Assembly (NCBI RefSeq): GCF_016863315.1
Contig: NZ_BOOQ01000023.1
Coordinates: 62,001 to 126,000, forward strand
Length of the DNA: 64,000 nucleotides
Reading direction: 5' to 3'
Source of the DNA: Planotetraspora silvatica
GTDB lineage: Bacteria > Actinomycetota > Actinomycetes > Streptosporangiales > Streptosporangiaceae
The notes beneath the pieces are model-generated. The model saw only the letters and a program-made list of their open reading frames with translations. It did no database searches and was not told the DNA's origin. A program made the translations under genes and the position numbers. Below, piece after piece: positions 1 to 8,903 of the stretch. Positions within the stretch are counted from its first letter, which is position 1, and every line of letters begins with the position of its first letter.

Positions 1-153
1 GAACGTGAGGCGGTGGTCTGCCGGTATTTCTTACAGCTGTCCGAGGCGGAGACCGCCGAGGTCCTCGGAGTACGGCTGGGCACGGTGAAGTCGCGGACGT
101 TCCGCGGACTTCGGCGCCTGCGAGAGGAGGTGGGCCGTGAGCTCCTCCCCTGA
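1..153 (+). CDS. RNA polymerase sigma factor, C-terminal fragment (region 4)
   Basis: The window opens inside this gene; only the last 50 codons are present, in frame from base 1 to a TGA at 151-153. The peptide contains a sigma-70 region 4 helix-turn-helix: LSEAETAEVLGVRLGTVKSR followed by a basic Arg/Leu-rich helix, the part that contacts the -35 element. This layout is typical of ECF or SigE-family alternative sigma factors, but the subgroup cannot be decided without the N-terminal part. The next gene overlaps its end by 17 nt in another frame, so the two are probably co-transcribed and translationally coupled, as sigma and anti-sigma pairs often are. Any of several ECF groups remains possible. 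Confidence 0.85.
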   Translation, partial: EREAVVCRYFLQLSEAETAEVLGVRLGTVKSRTFRGLRRLREEVGRELLP

Positions 154-907
154 CCGTCCAGGCGACAGCTCGGACGATCGTTTCGACGAGCTGGAGGCCG
201 ACCTTCGTGCGCTCGGCGAGACGCTGCACGCTCCCGAGCCGCCGCCCGACGCCGTCGCCCGTGCCGTACGCGCTCGATTGGAGGCCCCGTCAGAGCAGGG
301 CGCCCGCTCACGCCGGCCGGGTCTGTTCCCGCGGGTACGGCTGTCGCCGCGCAAGGCCGTCACGGCCGTGGCGGTGTTCCTCGCCGTGCTGATCGGGGCC
401 ACGCCCCAGGGCCGGGCCGCCGTCGTGTCCGTCCTCAGGTTCGCCGGGGTCGAGATCCGGGTCGGCGAGCCCGGACCGCTGCCGACCGGCGTCGCGAGCC
501 CCCTGCCGTCCGAGAGGCGGGTCACGCTCGACGAGGCCCGGCAGGCGGTCGAGTTCCCCGTCGCCGTGCCCGCCGCGCTGGGCGACCCGGCGGACGTCCG
601 GGTGTCCGACGGCGGCAGGGTGGTGACGCTGCTGTGGCCGGGCATCCGGCTGGACGAGTACAACGGGACGCTGGACGTGGTGTACCGCAAGGATCTCGGC
701 GAGCCGTGGCCCGAGCAGATCCCGGCCGTTCGCGGATGGTGGATCCAGCAGCCGCACGGCGTCTCCTATCTGCCCAAGACAGGCGGCCCGCCCAGCGAGG
801 AGCGGGTCGCGGGACCCACGCTCATCTGGCAGCGCGGCTCCGTCGGGTTCCGCCTGGAGGGCGCGGACAGGGAAGAGGCCATACGAATCGCGGACTCCAC
901 CCCGTGA
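137..907 (+). CDS. Single-pass membrane protein, candidate anti-sigma factor
   Basis: GTG start at 137, 256 aa, overlapping the sigma factor gene by 17 nt. The N-terminal 70 residues are charged and predicted cytoplasmic. One hydrophobic segment (AVFLAVLIGATPQGRAAVV, about residues 78-96) would span the membrane, and roughly 160 residues would lie outside, rich in Pro, Trp and Gly. Gene order, size and one-TM topology fit a membrane-bound anti-sigma factor or a partner that controls the upstream sigma factor. No zinc anti-sigma (HxxxCxxC) motif is visible, so the role is inferred from context. It converges on the adenosine deaminase gene with only 30 nt between the stop codons. Confidence 0.6.
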   Translation: MSSSPDRPGDSSDDRFDELEADLRALGETLHAPEPPPDAVARAVRARLEAPSEQGARSRRPGLFPRVRLSPRKAVTAVAVFLAVLIGATPQGRAAVVSVLRFAGVEIRVGEPGPLPTGVASPLPSERRVTLDEARQAVEFPVAVPAALGDPADVRVSDGGRVVTLLWPGIRLDEYNGTLDVVYRKDLGEPWPEQIPAVRGWWIQQPHGVSYLPKTGGPPSEERVAGPTLIWQRGSVGFRLEGADREEAIRIADSTP

Positions 908-917
908 CCTCCCGGGC

Positions 918-939
918 GATCCGCCCGCTCGGGCGGGTC
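918..939. terminator. Short inverted repeat between convergent genes
   Basis: GATCCGCCC (918-926) pairs with GGGCGGGTC (931-939) around a GCTC loop, with one G-U pair. It lies between the two convergent stop codons and just overlaps the last codon of the deaminase gene. There is no T-run on either side, so a bidirectional terminator is only a suggestion. Confidence 0.35.
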
Positions 940-1960
940 AGTCCGCCGGTGCGGCGAGCCACGCGTCGATCTCGCCGGAGAGCTCCTTCTTCGTCGGCTC
1001 AGGGGCGGCCGACGAACGGATCGACTGCCGTGCCAGCTCCGCGAGCTCCGCGTCGCTGAAGCCGTAGGTCTCGCGGGCGAGCTCGTACTGCGGCACCAGC
1101 CGCGCCCCGAACAGCAGCGGGTCGTCGGCGCCCAGGGCGATCGGCACTCCGGCGTCGAACAGCCGGCGCACGGGCACGTCCTCCGGTCGCTCGGCGACGC
1201 CGAGGCCGACGTTCGACAGTGGGCAGACCTCACAGGCGACCTGACGGTCGGCCAGCCGTTCCATCAGGCGCGGCGACTCCGCCGCGCGCACGCCGTGACC
1301 GACGCGATCCGCCTCGAGATCGTCTACGCATTCGGCGACGCTGGCCGCCCCCAGGAGCTCACCACCGTGCGGTACGGCCAGCAGCCCCGCCCGCTTGGCG
1401 ATGCGGAACGCGCCGTCGAAATCCCTGGCGCGGCCGCGGCGCTCGTCGTTGGACAACCCGAAGCCCACCACGCCCTTCCCCGTGTACTGCGAGGCCAGGC
1501 GCGCGAGGGTGCGGGCGTCGAGGGGATGGCGCGTGCGGTTGGCCGCCACGATCACCGCGATGCCGAGATCCGAGGTCGCGGCCGCCCTGTCGGCGGCGTC
1601 GAGGAAGAGCTCCAGGGTCGAGGTCAGCCCGCCGAACCGATGGGCGTATCCGGACGGGTCGACCTGGATCTCGAGCCAGCGTGAGCCCTCTCTGGCCTCG
1701 TCCTGCGCCGCCTCCCGCAACAACCGGTAGACGTCCTCCGGCCGTCTGAGGACCGATCTGGCGATGTCGTAGAGCCGCTGGAAGCGGAACCAGCCCCGCT
1801 CGTCGGTCGCCCGCAGTTGAGGAGGCCAGTCCTGCTCGAGGGCGTCGGGCAGATGGACGCCATGCTCGCGCGCGAGCTCGATGAGCGTGGAATGCCGCAT
1901 CGAGCCGGTGAAGTGCAGGTGCAGGTGAGCCTTGGGGAGCTTGTCGAGTGGGCGCGGCAT
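938..1960 (-). CDS. add: Adenosine deaminase
   Basis: Hydrolytic deamination of adenosine or deoxyadenosine to inosine in purine salvage; a cytoplasmic zinc amidohydrolase. The N-terminal metal motif KAHLHLHFTGS is present, followed by PHGGE with the catalytic Glu, RVGHGVR with a metal His, CEVCPLSNVGLG, and GADDPLLFG with the metal Asp. The length of 340 aa is normal for the family. I chose the ATG at 1960 (MPRPLDKLPKAHLHLH), the usual actinobacterial start. A GTG at 1990 would add ten residues and cannot be excluded. The gene converges with the membrane protein gene on the left and shares its strand with the aminotransferase gene on the right. Confidence 0.9.
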   Translation of the reverse strand: MPRPLDKLPKAHLHLHFTGSMRHSTLIELAREHGVHLPDALEQDWPPQLRATDERGWFRFQRLYDIARSVLRRPEDVYRLLREAAQDEAREGSRWLEIQVDPSGYAHRFGGLTSTLELFLDAADRAAATSDLGIAVIVAANRTRHPLDARTLARLASQYTGKGVVGFGLSNDERRGRARDFDGAFRIAKRAGLLAVPHGGELLGAASVAECVDDLEADRVGHGVRAAESPRLMERLADRQVACEVCPLSNVGLGVAERPEDVPVRRLFDAGVPIALGADDPLLFGARLVPQYELARETYGFSDAELAELARQSIRSSAAPEPTKKELSGEIDAWLAAPAD

Positions 1961-2185
1961 CTCCACATCCTGCCGTATCCGCTTGTCCACCTCGTGCCTG
2001 CCTCACGCGTTGCAGACGAGCGAGTGGGGAGCTCATGACCGAGGAAGACGAGGCGATCTTTCGACCCGGCCGGGCGAAGGACAGCCCTGCTCCGCACCGC
2101 GATTGGCGGTCGGCGGGGCCTCCGCGCCCGGCAGCGGTCGCGCATGGATGGGCCCAGGTCTCGCGGACAGTCGCGTAGACAGCGG

Positions 2186-2214
2186 AAAGGCCCGGGCGCC
2201 ACGCCCGGGCCTTT
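2186..2214 (-). terminator. Intrinsic terminator after the aminotransferase gene
   Basis: Perfect 13-bp inverted repeat: AAAGGCCCGGGCG (2186-2198) and CGCCCGGGCCTTT (2202-2214) with a 3-nt loop. It begins 38 nt beyond the stop codon of the minus-strand aminotransferase gene, with a short T-run in that direction. Confidence 0.75.
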
Positions 2215-2251
2215 CTCATATCGATCAGACGCTGTGATCAGACGGTGCGGA

Positions 2252-3457
2252 TCAGCGGGCCTCGCCGAGGAGCTTGGCGACGCGGCTGACACCCTCGGCC
2301 AGGTCGTCGTCGCCCAGCGCGTAGGACAGGCGGAAGTAGCCGGGCGTGCCGAACGCCTCGCCGGGGACGAGGGCGACCTCGGCCTCCTCGAGGATGAGCT
2401 CGGCGAGCTCGGCCGACGTCTGCGGGCGCCTGCCGCGCAGCTCCTTGCCCAGCAGCGCCTTGACCGAGGGGTAGGCGTAGAACGCGCCCAGCGGCTCGGG
2501 GCACAGGACGCCGGGGATCTCGTTGAGCATCCGGACGATCGTCTGGCGGCGGCGGTCGAACGCCTCACGCATCTGCGCGACGGCCGACAGGTCGCCCGTG
2601 ACGGCGGCGAGAGCGGCGGCCTGCGAGACGTTCGCGACGTTCGACGTCGCGTGCGACTGCAGGTTGGTCGCGGCCTTGACGACATCGGACGGCCCGATCA
2701 GCCAGCCCACCCGCCAGCCGGTCATCGCGTAAGTCTTGGCCACGCCGTTCAGCACGACGACCCGCTCGCGAAGCTCCGGCACGGCCGTGGCGATGCTGGA
2801 GAAGACGGCGTCGCCGTACACGAGGTGTTCGTAGATCTCGTCCGTGACGACCCACAGACCCTTGTCCAGCGCCCAGCGGCCGATCTCCTCGACCTGCGCG
2901 GGGGTGTACACCGCGCCGGTCGGGTTGGAGGGCGAGACGAACAGCAGGACCTTGGTGCGGTCGGTCAGCTTCTCCTCGAGCTGCTCGACGGTGGCGAGGT
3001 AACCCGTGGTCTCGTCGGTCACCACGTCGACCTGTACGCCGCCGGCCAGCCTGATCGCCTCGGGGTACGTCGTCCAGTAGGGGGCGATGACGATGACCTC
3101 GTCGCCCGGGTCGAGCAGCGTGGCGAACGCCTCGTAGACGGCCTGCTTGCCGCCGTTGGTGACCAGGACCTGCGAGGCGTCGACCTGGAACCCGCTGTCG
3201 CGCAGCGTCTTGTCCGCGATGGCCTGCTTGAGCTCGGGCAGCCCGCCGGCCGGCGTGTACTTGTGGAACCGGGGGTTCCTGGACGCCTCGACGGCCGCCT
3301 CGACGATGTAGTCGGGGGTCGGGAAGTCGGGCTCGCCTGCGCCGAAGCCGATGACCGGGCGGCCGGCGGCCTTCATGGCCTTGGCCCGGGCGTCCACGGC
3401 GAGCGTCGCGGACTCGGAGATCGCGGAGATACGCGCGGAGATGCGTGGTCGGGTCAT
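2252..3457 (-). CDS. Pyridoxal-phosphate-dependent aminotransferase, AspC/AAT family
   Basis: Class I/II aminotransferase of 401 aa, cytoplasmic, most like the aspartate aminotransferases that sit next to secE in actinobacteria. It shows the substrate-binding [12 protein letters not shown] segment, [12 protein letters not shown] with the cofactor-binding Asn, [10 protein letters not shown] with the PLP ring Asp, and [20 protein letters not shown] with the Schiff-base Lys and a phosphate-binding Arg. Start chosen at 3457 ([10 protein letters not shown]). An in-frame ATG at 3466 would add three residues. The open frame continues to 3655, but that extension has no family similarity and runs to the edge of the tRNA gene. 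Exact substrate range (aspartate, prephenate or another) is not determined by the sequence. Confidence 0.88.
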   Translation of the reverse strand: MTRPRISARISAISESATLAVDARAKAMKAAGRPVIGFGAGEPDFPTPDYIVEAAVEASRNPRFHKYTPAGGLPELKQAIADKTLRDSGFQVDASQVLVTNGGKQAVYEAFATLLDPGDEVIVIAPYWTTYPEAIRLAGGVQVDVVTDETTGYLATVEQLEEKLTDRTKVLLFVSPSNPTGAVYTPAQVEEIGRWALDKGLWVVTDEIYEHLVYGDAVFSSIATAVPELRERVVVLNGVAKTYAMTGWRVGWLIGPSDVVKAATNLQSHATSNVANVSQAAALAAVTGDLSAVAQMREAFDRRRQTIVRMLNEIPGVLCPEPLGAFYAYPSVKALLGKELRGRRPQTSAELAELILEEAEVALVPGEAFGTPGYFRLSYALGDDDLAEGVSRVAKLLGEAR

Positions 3458-3620
3458 GGCCACCATCGTTCCAGACCCGCCCGGCGGTTTCCCCTCCGTA
3501 TCCGGGATTCGGACACTTCCACGCGATACCTTTGAGCCGCGTGGACCATAGTGGTTCGACGAAGGGGGCTTTCCCCCGTAGACTGCACCGTCTAGTGGAC
3601 CATGACCGAGGAACGTACGG

Positions 3621-3648
3621 CTGAACTCAAGCGTTTCTCGGGTATTGT
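3621..3648 (+). promoter_or_regulatory. Putative promoter of tRNA-Trp
   Basis: A TATTGT hexamer (3643-3648) lies 12 nt before the mature tRNA 5' end. A weak -35 CTGAAC (3621-3626) sits 16 nt upstream. The spacing would place transcription start a few nucleotides before the tRNA. Confidence 0.4.
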
Positions 3649-3660
3649 GGTGCACGGCTT

Positions 3661-3733
3661 AGGGCACTAGCGCAATTGGTAGCGCACCGGTCTCCAAAAC
3701 CGGCGGTTGGGGGTTCGAGTCCCTCGTGCCCTG
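3661..3733 (+). tRNA. tRNA-Trp (anticodon CCA)
   Basis: A 73-nt cloverleaf: acceptor arms AGGGCAC (3661-3667) and GTGCCCT (3726-3732), anticodon stem CCGGT/ACCGG around loop CTCCAAA with anticodon CCA at 3694-3696, and T-loop TTCGAGT. The 3' CCA is not encoded. Its position directly before secE is conserved in actinobacteria. Confidence 0.97.
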
Positions 3734-3782
3734 CGGAGTGCGGTCCGCGCACCATTGGCGTTGAAGCGCGCCGCAAGATGCG

Positions 3783-4067
3783 ATGGACACGACGGATCAG
3801 GTGAGGACTGTGGCGATCGACACCCGCGGCGAGACCGCTGGAAAGCCAGGCAAGCCGAGCGGTGAGAAGAAGGCCAAGCGCACCTCTCCCGCTGTTTTCT
3901 ATCGTCAGGTCGTCGCCGAGCTCCGCAAGGTCATCTGGCCGCGGCGCAACGATCTGATCAGCTACACGACCGTGGTTCTCGTCTTTGTCGTGATCATGGT
4001 CGGGATCGTGTTCGGGATCGACTCCTTGCTGGGGAAGGTGGTGCTGGCCGTCTTCGGCGGATCCTGA
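3783..4067 (+). CDS. secE: Preprotein translocase subunit SecE
   Basis: Small 94-aa subunit that clamps the SecY channel. A charged cytoplasmic N-terminus leads into [18 protein letters not shown], the amphipathic helix typical of SecE, followed by a single TM segment ([20 protein letters not shown], about residues 61-80). Its short one-TM form is normal for actinobacteria. Start chosen at ATG 3783. A GTG at 3810, preceded by GGTGAGGA, is a credible alternative that would remove nine residues. It sits 55 nt upstream of nusG, as in the conserved secE-nusG pair, and is probably co-transcribed with it. Confidence 0.93.
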   Translation: MDTTDQVRTVAIDTRGETAGKPGKPSGEKKAKRTSPAVFYRQVVAELRKVIWPRRNDLISYTTVVLVFVVIMVGIVFGIDSLLGKVVLAVFGGS

Positions 4068-4122
4068 TCCTGTCCGAGGCGTGACAGCACGTCATTTCAC
4101 CGATCGAAGAAGGAAGAGTCCC

Positions 4123-4893
4123 GTGTCCGAGTCTCCGCTGCCGGTCGATGGCTCCCGTGATGAATGGGAGTCCGAGCCGGACGAGGCCGTAGAAGCCGTG
4201 GAAGAGGTCGACGACGCCGTCGTCGACCCGGACGGTGTTGACGGTGAAGCCGACTCGACCGAGGCCGTGGCAGAGGTCGACGAAGACGGCGACATCCTGC
4301 CCGACGTCGACCCGATCGAGGAGTTCAAGCGCCAGCTCCGCGGCCAGTACGGCGAGTGGTACGTCATTCACTCCTACGCCGGTTACGAGAACCGCGTGAA
4401 GCAGAACATCGAGAGCCGCACCGGGTCCCTCAACATGGAGGACTTCATCTTCCAGGTCGAGGTGCCGACCCACACGATCACCGAGTTCAAGGGCGGAAAG
4501 AAGACTCCGATCAAGGAGCGCGTCCTTCCCGGTTACGTGCTGGTCCGCATGGACCTGACCGACGAGTCGTGGGCCGCGGTCCGCAACACGCCCGGTGTCA
4601 CCGGCTTCGTGGGCCTGTCGAACAAGCCGAGCCCGTTGAACCTGGACGAGGTCGCCAAGCTGCTCGCGCCCGAGCCGAGCGAGGAAGTCAAGAAGGCGAC
4701 CTCCAAGGCCGCGGCCGCGACGGTCGACTTCGAGGTCGGCGAGTCCGTCACGGTCATGGACGGTCCGTTCGCGACGCTGCCGGCGACGGTGAGCGAGATC
4801 AGCGCCGAGTCGCAGAAGCTGAAGGTGCTCGTTTCGATCTTCGGTCGCGAGACCCCGGTCGAGCTGTCGTTCAACCAGGTCTCGAAGATCTGA
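4123..4893 (+). CDS. nusG: Transcription termination/antitermination factor NusG
   Basis: RNAP-binding elongation factor that links transcription with Rho or the ribosome. The NGN domain starts near [17 protein letters not shown] and ends with a KOW domain ([19 protein letters not shown]). An acidic extension of about 60 residues precedes the NGN domain, as in other actinobacteria. Start set at GTG 4123 because AGGAAGAG lies just upstream; the frame stays open back to 4081 without a better start. Length 256 aa. Confidence 0.95.
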   Translation: MSESPLPVDGSRDEWESEPDEAVEAVEEVDDAVVDPDGVDGEADSTEAVAEVDEDGDILPDVDPIEEFKRQLRGQYGEWYVIHSYAGYENRVKQNIESRTGSLNMEDFIFQVEVPTHTITEFKGGKKTPIKERVLPGYVLVRMDLTDESWAAVRNTPGVTGFVGLSNKPSPLNLDEVAKLLAPEPSEEVKKATSKAAAATVDFEVGESVTVMDGPFATLPATVSEISAESQKLKVLVSIFGRETPVELSFNQVSKI

Positions 4894-4919
4894 GCACGTC
4901 GCATAGACTCGTTAGTCGT

Positions 4920-4982
4920 CCTCACACGCGCAAAGGGAAAGCCGGTCGCAGAACCGGCTTTCGTCGCGGTGTGAGGGTTTTG
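4920..4982 (+). promoter_or_regulatory. Nested stem-loop between nusG and rplK
   Basis: Outer arms CTCACAC (4921-4927) and GTGTGAG (4969-4975), extended by C4920-G4976 and three further pairs, enclose a perfect inner hairpin AAAGCCGGT (4938-4946)/ACCGGCTTT (4953-4961). A short T-rich tail (GTTTTGT) follows. It could be a terminator/attenuator for secE-nusG, a leader element of the L11-L1 operon, or both. I cannot show an L1-binding mimic by eye. Confidence 0.5.
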
Positions 4983-5009
4983 TAGGACAAAGGACCCGGA
5001 GAAGGACAG

Positions 5010-5441
5010 ATGCCTCCAAAGAAGAAAGTCGCGGCCCTGGTGAAGGTCCAGCTTCCCGCTGGACAGGCCACGCCCGCGCCGCCGGTCGGTACCGCGCTCG
5101 GTCCGCACGGCGTCAACATCATGGACTTCGTCAAGCAGTACAACGCTGCGACGGAGGCCCAGCGGGGCAACATCATCCCCGTCGAGATCACCATCTTCGA
5201 AGACCGCAGCTTCACCTTCGTCACGAAGACGCCCCCGGCGCCTGAGCTGATCAAGAAGGCCGCCGGTCTGCAGAAGGGCAGTGCGGTCCCGCACAAGGAC
5301 AAGGTGGGCAAGCTCACCAAGGACCAGCTGCGTCAGATCGCCGAGACGAAGATGCAGGACCTCAACGCCAACGACATCGAGGCGGCCGAGAAGATCATCG
5401 CCGGCACCGCCCGGTCGATGGGCATCACCATCGCCGACTAG
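5010..5441 (+). CDS. rplK: 50S ribosomal protein L11 (uL11)
   Basis: 143 aa, normal length. Component of the GTPase-associated centre on 23S rRNA, contacted by elongation factors and needed for RelA activation. The Pro-rich N-terminal motif [16 protein letters not shown] and the rRNA-binding C-terminal domain are intact. The ATG is preceded by GGAGAAGGA. It is followed by rplA after 186 nt that carry one copy of a dispersed repeat. Confidence 0.97.
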   Translation: MPPKKKVAALVKVQLPAGQATPAPPVGTALGPHGVNIMDFVKQYNAATEAQRGNIIPVEITIFEDRSFTFVTKTPPAPELIKKAAGLQKGSAVPHKDKVGKLTKDQLRQIAETKMQDLNANDIEAAEKIIAGTARSMGITIAD

Positions 5442-5455
5442 TTCCAAGCCGCGAC

Positions 5456-5575
5456 GGGCGCGGCGGTGCCTGGACCGAGGAACGCGCGGGAGCGAAGCGA
5501 CCAAGCGTGACGAGGGAAGGCGACGCCTCTAAGGCGCCCGGAGCCCGCCCTGCCGAAGGCGGGGCGATCAAGCAC
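5456..5575 (+). repeat. Dispersed two-block repeat, copy 1
   Basis: Lies in the rplK-rplA spacer. Block A at 5456-5475 is identical over 20 nt to 17870-17889. Block B at 5524-5549 matches 17971-17996 at 24 of 26 positions. Between them is GC-rich sequence with GAGCGAAGCGA-type motifs. The two blocks are 48 nt apart here and 81 nt apart in copy 2. Confidence 0.7.
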
Positions 5576-5627
5576 TGTGGAAGGGCCCGTGCGCGGCCCG
5601 CACCACGATCTCCACGAGGAGCCGAAA

Positions 5628-6338
5628 GTGAAGCGCAGCAAGAGCTACAAGAACGCGGCCGCACAGATCGACCGCGACGCTCTGTACAACCCGCTGGACG
5701 GCGTCCGGCTGGCCAAGCAGACCGCCACCACCAAGTTCGACGCCACCGTCGAGGTCGCCCTGCGTCTGGGTGTCGACCCGCGCAAGGCGGACCAGATGGT
5801 CCGTGGCACCGTCAACCTCCCGCACGGCACCGGCAAGACCGCCCGGGTCCTGGTCTTCGCGACCGGTGACCGTGCCGAGGAGGCCCGCGCCGCGGGCGCC
5901 GACATCGTGGGCTCCGACGAACTGATCGACGAGGTGGCCAAGGGCCGGCTCGACTTCGACGCCGTCGTCGCGACCCCCGACCTGATGGGCAAGGTCGGCC
6001 GTCTGGGCCGCGTGCTCGGTCCGCGTGGTCTCATGCCGAACCCGAAGACCGGGACCGTGACGCCCGACGTCACCAAGGCCGTCACCGACATCAAGGGCGG
6101 CAAGATCGAGTTCCGGGTCGACCGGCACTCGAACCTGCACTTCATCATCGGCAAGTCGTCGTTCGACGAGCGCCAGCTCGTGGAGAACTACGCCGCCGCC
6201 CTCGATGAAGTGCTGCGTCTCAAGCCGTCGGCCGCCAAGGGCCGCTACCTCAAGAAGGTCACCTTCACCACGTCCATGGGCCCCGGCATCCCGGTCGACC
6301 CGAACGTCACGCGTGGGATGACCGAGGTCGAGGCCTGA
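5628..6338 (+). CDS. rplA: 50S ribosomal protein L1 (uL1)
   Basis: 236 aa protein of the L1 stalk, which helps release deacylated tRNA; in many bacteria it also represses its own operon by binding the leader mRNA. The L1 signature [15 protein letters not shown] is intact. Start set at GTG 5628 ([11 protein letters not shown]) with GAGGAGCCG just upstream. The open frame extends to 5577, but the added residues are unlike L1. A strong terminator follows at 6388. Confidence 0.95.
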   Translation: MKRSKSYKNAAAQIDRDALYNPLDGVRLAKQTATTKFDATVEVALRLGVDPRKADQMVRGTVNLPHGTGKTARVLVFATGDRAEEARAAGADIVGSDELIDEVAKGRLDFDAVVATPDLMGKVGRLGRVLGPRGLMPNPKTGTVTPDVTKAVTDIKGGKIEFRVDRHSNLHFIIGKSSFDERQLVENYAAALDEVLRLKPSAAKGRYLKKVTFTTSMGPGIPVDPNVTRGMTEVEA

Positions 6339-6752
6339 GCCACGACATGATCCGAGCCTGATCTCAGGTCCGGAATCGGATTTCGTGAGAAACCCCTGCC
6401 CATCCGGGCAGGGGTTTCTTCCTTTCGGGGCGACCACTCGCCGGATGCGTCGACATGGTCGTCTTTCCCGATGCGCTGCCCTGTACGGCCAGGCCGTCCC
6501 TCGCCGTGTGACCTGCTCTCGCCCGGTACGGCATCGCGCGTCGTTCCCGGCTGGGCGGGCTCTTCCCGACATTTCCGAGCGGTATGAGAACGGTTTTTAT
6601 ATTTTTTCGTATTTCGCGGACTAGATCCATCATTCGGAATGTGTAGGGATCGCGTATATCTCGTGGCGTTTTTCCCCTTACCCACGCGTCTCGGGTCCCC
6701 GCCGCATAGGGTCGGGGAGCACCTGTTGGGGGAAAACGAAGGGAATGTAGGT
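6339..6752. other. rplA-lipoprotein intergenic region
   Basis: A strong terminator lies at 6388-6420. The rest is non-coding, with an unusually AT-rich tract around 6590-6625 (runs of T and A after GAGAACGG). This tract is a likely promoter or UP-element-like region for the lipoprotein gene, but no clear -35/-10 pair can be fixed. Confidence 0.5.
6388..6424 (+). terminator. Intrinsic terminator of the rplK-rplA operon
   Basis: Perfect 14-bp stem AGAAACCCCTGCCC (6388-6401)/GGGCAGGGGTTTCT (6406-6419) with an ATCC loop, followed by TTCCTTT. Confidence 0.92.
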
Positions 6753-7586
6753 ATGCGCCGGTTTCTGGTGGTCGCCGGAGTGGCGGTCGCGATCACGGCA
6801 GCGGGATGTGGCACGACCACGGCCACCCCGTCACTCGAAAAGCACCAGCTCACGGCGGCCGAGGTCCTGCAGCAGACGGCGCAGAAGACCGACAAGGTCA
6901 CCTCTTACGCCGCGGACGTCGTCATGAACATCTCCGGCCCCAAGGGCGAGTCCGGAACCATCGAGGGCACCGTGCGTGCTCAGACCGCTCCGAAGGTCGC
7001 GATCGACGCCTCGTTCGACAAGATCAGTTTCGGTGGCCAGAACGCCCCTGGCGGCATGAGGATGATCCTCGACGGTGACGTCGCGTACATGAAGATGGAG
7101 ATGCTCCAGGCGCTCATGGGCGGGAACAAGCCCTGGATCAAGATCGACCTCAAGAAGGCCGGCGCCCAGGCGGGCCTCAACCTGGACGAGCTTCTCGGCC
7201 AGGCCAGCCAGATGGACCTGAAGACCAACACCAAGATGCTGACCGCATCCAAGGACATCAAAGTGGTCGGCGACGAGAAGGTCGGCGGCGTCGACACCAC
7301 GCATTACGCCGGCACCTACCCGATGGCCGAGGCGCTGAAGCAGCTGCCCGCCGAGACGCAGAAGCAGGTCAAGACCCAGATGTCAGGGATGAAGGACATG
7401 AAGTTCGACGTCTGGATCGACGGCGACGGCCTTCCCCGCAAGATGGCGATGAAGACCGGCCAGGCCCAGACGGGCGCCATGGACATGACCATGCTCTTCA
7501 AGTCGTTCAACGAGAAGCTCGCGATCAAGGCACCGCCGGCCGGCCAGGTCGGGGAGCTGCCGACGAACATGCCTCTGGGCGCCTGA
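6753..7586 (+). CDS. LppX/LprG-like lipoprotein
   Basis: 277 aa from ATG 6753, which follows a purine-rich stretch. A short signal peptide ends in a lipobox (ITAAGC, Cys at residue 19), so the protein should be lipid-anchored outside the membrane. The mature part has LppX/LprAFG-family character: an N-terminal LTAAEVLQQTAQKTDKVTSY segment, alternating beta-like stretches, and DVWIDGDGLPRKM. Family members bind or carry lipids at the envelope; the ligand here is unknown. A lipoprotein in this position between rplA and rplJ is a recurring actinobacterial arrangement. The frame is open back to 6639, but the extension lacks a signal peptide. Confidence 0.8.
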   Translation: MRRFLVVAGVAVAITAAGCGTTTATPSLEKHQLTAAEVLQQTAQKTDKVTSYAADVVMNISGPKGESGTIEGTVRAQTAPKVAIDASFDKISFGGQNAPGGMRMILDGDVAYMKMEMLQALMGGNKPWIKIDLKKAGAQAGLNLDELLGQASQMDLKTNTKMLTASKDIKVVGDEKVGGVDTTHYAGTYPMAEALKQLPAETQKQVKTQMSGMKDMKFDVWIDGDGLPRKMAMKTGQAQTGAMDMTMLFKSFNEKLAIKAPPAGQVGELPTNMPLGA

Positions 7587-7602
7587 TTTGGCGTCCTAGG
7601 GA

Positions 7603-7771
7603 TTGACACGTATTCTGTCTCCTGCCAAAGACCGCCGGTCGTCGCCGGGCTGTTTCGTAGCACGGCGACCGAAGGATCCACATGAGTGGACGGCCCGCGT
7701 AGGTGTGGAGAGAGCTTGGGACGTCATCGTCCTTCCAAGCCCCGTGCGCCTGCGCCGGGGCTTGTTCGTTT
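7603..7771 (+). promoter_or_regulatory. L10 leader with transcription attenuator
   Basis: A TTGACA box (7603-7608) suggests a promoter, though no good -10 follows at 17 nt. The leader contains AGGTGTGGAGAGAGCTTGGG (7701-7720), which resembles the conserved L10-binding part of bacterial L10 leaders. Two structures compete. GCTTGG (7714-7719) can pair with CCAAGC (7735-7740). Alternatively CAAGCCCCG (7736-7744) pairs with CGGGGCTTG (7756-7764), a terminator followed by TTCGTTT. Binding of L10 or the L10-L12 complex would shift the balance and adjust rplJ-rplL output. Confidence 0.75.
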
Positions 7772-7813
7772 GATGGGGGCCCTTCGCCGGCGGCACATCC
7801 TGGAAGGAGGCCC

Positions 7814-8338
7814 ATGGCGAAGACGGACAAGACCGGTGCGGTTGCTGAACTCAAGAACGAGTTCGAAGGCTCCAGCGCCGCCGTTCTCACCGAATACCGC
7901 GGTCTCACCGTCGCCCAGCTCAAGGAGCTGCGCGTTTCTCTCGGTGGGCATGCGAAGTTCGCCGTGGCGAAGAACACGCTGACCAAGATCGCGGCCAATG
8001 GCGCCGGGATCACCGCCCTGGACGACCTGCTCCGGGGCCCGACCGCCATCGCGTTCGTCAAGGGCGACGTGGTGGAGGCGGCCAAGGGTCTGCGTGATTT
8101 CGCCAAGGCCAACCCCCTCCTGGTGATCAAGGGTGGTGTCGTCGACGGCAAGTCGATGAGCCCCGCCGAGATCACCAAGCTTGCCGACCTCGAGTCCCGT
8201 GAGGTGCTTCTCGCGAAGCTGGCCGGTGCGCTGAAGGCCAAGCAGTCTCAGGCTGCCGCCACCTTCGCCGCGCTGCCCACCAACATGGCTCGGCTCGTCG
8301 AGGCTCTGCGCGTCAAGCGCGATGAGGCCGGCGAGTAG
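7814..8338 (+). CDS. rplJ: 50S ribosomal protein L10 (uL10)
   Basis: 174 aa. Anchors L7/L12 dimers to the 23S GTPase centre. The N-terminal rRNA-binding domain includes [16 protein letters not shown], and a C-terminal helix binds L12. Start set at ATG 7814, preceded by GGAAGGAGG. The frame is open upstream to 7703, but that runs through the attenuator hairpin. It is co-transcribed with rplL 81 nt downstream, and its own product probably regulates it. Confidence 0.96.
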   Translation: MAKTDKTGAVAELKNEFEGSSAAVLTEYRGLTVAQLKELRVSLGGHAKFAVAKNTLTKIAANGAGITALDDLLRGPTAIAFVKGDVVEAAKGLRDFAKANPLLVIKGGVVDGKSMSPAEITKLADLESREVLLAKLAGALKAKQSQAAATFAALPTNMARLVEALRVKRDEAGE

Positions 8339-8419
8339 GTCCCGCACAGGCGGGCGGAGGAAGCGCGCTACCGCGGTCCCTTATCAACGTTTTGCTAGAT
8401 CCACTGGAGGAACACCATC

Positions 8420-8809
8420 ATGGCGAAGCTCAGCACTGACGAGCTGCTCGACACCTTCAAGGAGATGACCCTCCTTGAGCTCTCCGACTTCGTGAAGCTC
8501 TTCGAGGAGACCTTCGACGTCAAGGCCGCCGCCCCGGTCGCGGTCGCCGCCGCCGCTGGTGGCCCCGCCGCCCCCGCCGAAGAGGTTGAGGAGCAGGACG
8601 AGTTCGAGGTCGTCCTCGAGGCCGCCGGCGACAAGAAGATCCAGGTCATCAAGGAGATCCGCGCTCTGACGAGCCTGGGCCTCAAGGAGGCCAAGGACCT
8701 CGTCGACGGCGCTCCCAAGTCCGTCTTCGACGGCAAGGTCAACAAGGAGCAGGCCGAGAAGGCGAAGGCGGCCCTCGAGGGCGCCGGCGCCACCGTCACG
8801 GTCAAGTAG
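8420..8809 (+). CDS. rplL: 50S ribosomal protein L7/L12 (bL12)
   Basis: 129 aa. Multicopy stalk protein that recruits translational GTPases. It has an N-terminal dimerisation part ([17 protein letters not shown]), an Ala/Pro-rich hinge and the conserved C-terminal domain [25 protein letters not shown] precedes the ATG. A strong terminator begins 11 nt after the stop. Confidence 0.97.
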   Translation: MAKLSTDELLDTFKEMTLLELSDFVKLFEETFDVKAAAPVAVAAAAGGPAAPAEEVEEQDEFEVVLEAAGDKKIQVIKEIRALTSLGLKEAKDLVDGAPKSVFDGKVNKEQAEKAKAALEGAGATVTVK

Positions 8810-8820
8810 CACCTCGTCGG

Positions 8821-8864
8821 AAGGGCGGGTCCACCCCGGTGCCGGGTGGTGCCCGCCCTTTCGC
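8821..8864 (+). terminator. Intrinsic terminator of rplJ-rplL
   Basis: AAGGGCGGG (8821-8829) pairs with CCCGCCCTT (8852-8860). An inner CACCC/GGGTG stem (8832-8836/8844-8848) follows, and a short T tail ends it. Confidence 0.85.
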
Positions 8865-8903
8865 ATGCCCGGCGCCGGGCCGTACCGGAGATCGAGACTC
8901 CTA

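Noticed and set aside
3458-3655. N-terminal extension of the aminotransferase
   Set aside because: It reaches to within six bases of the tRNA gene, has no similarity to the family, and a standard start exists at 3457.
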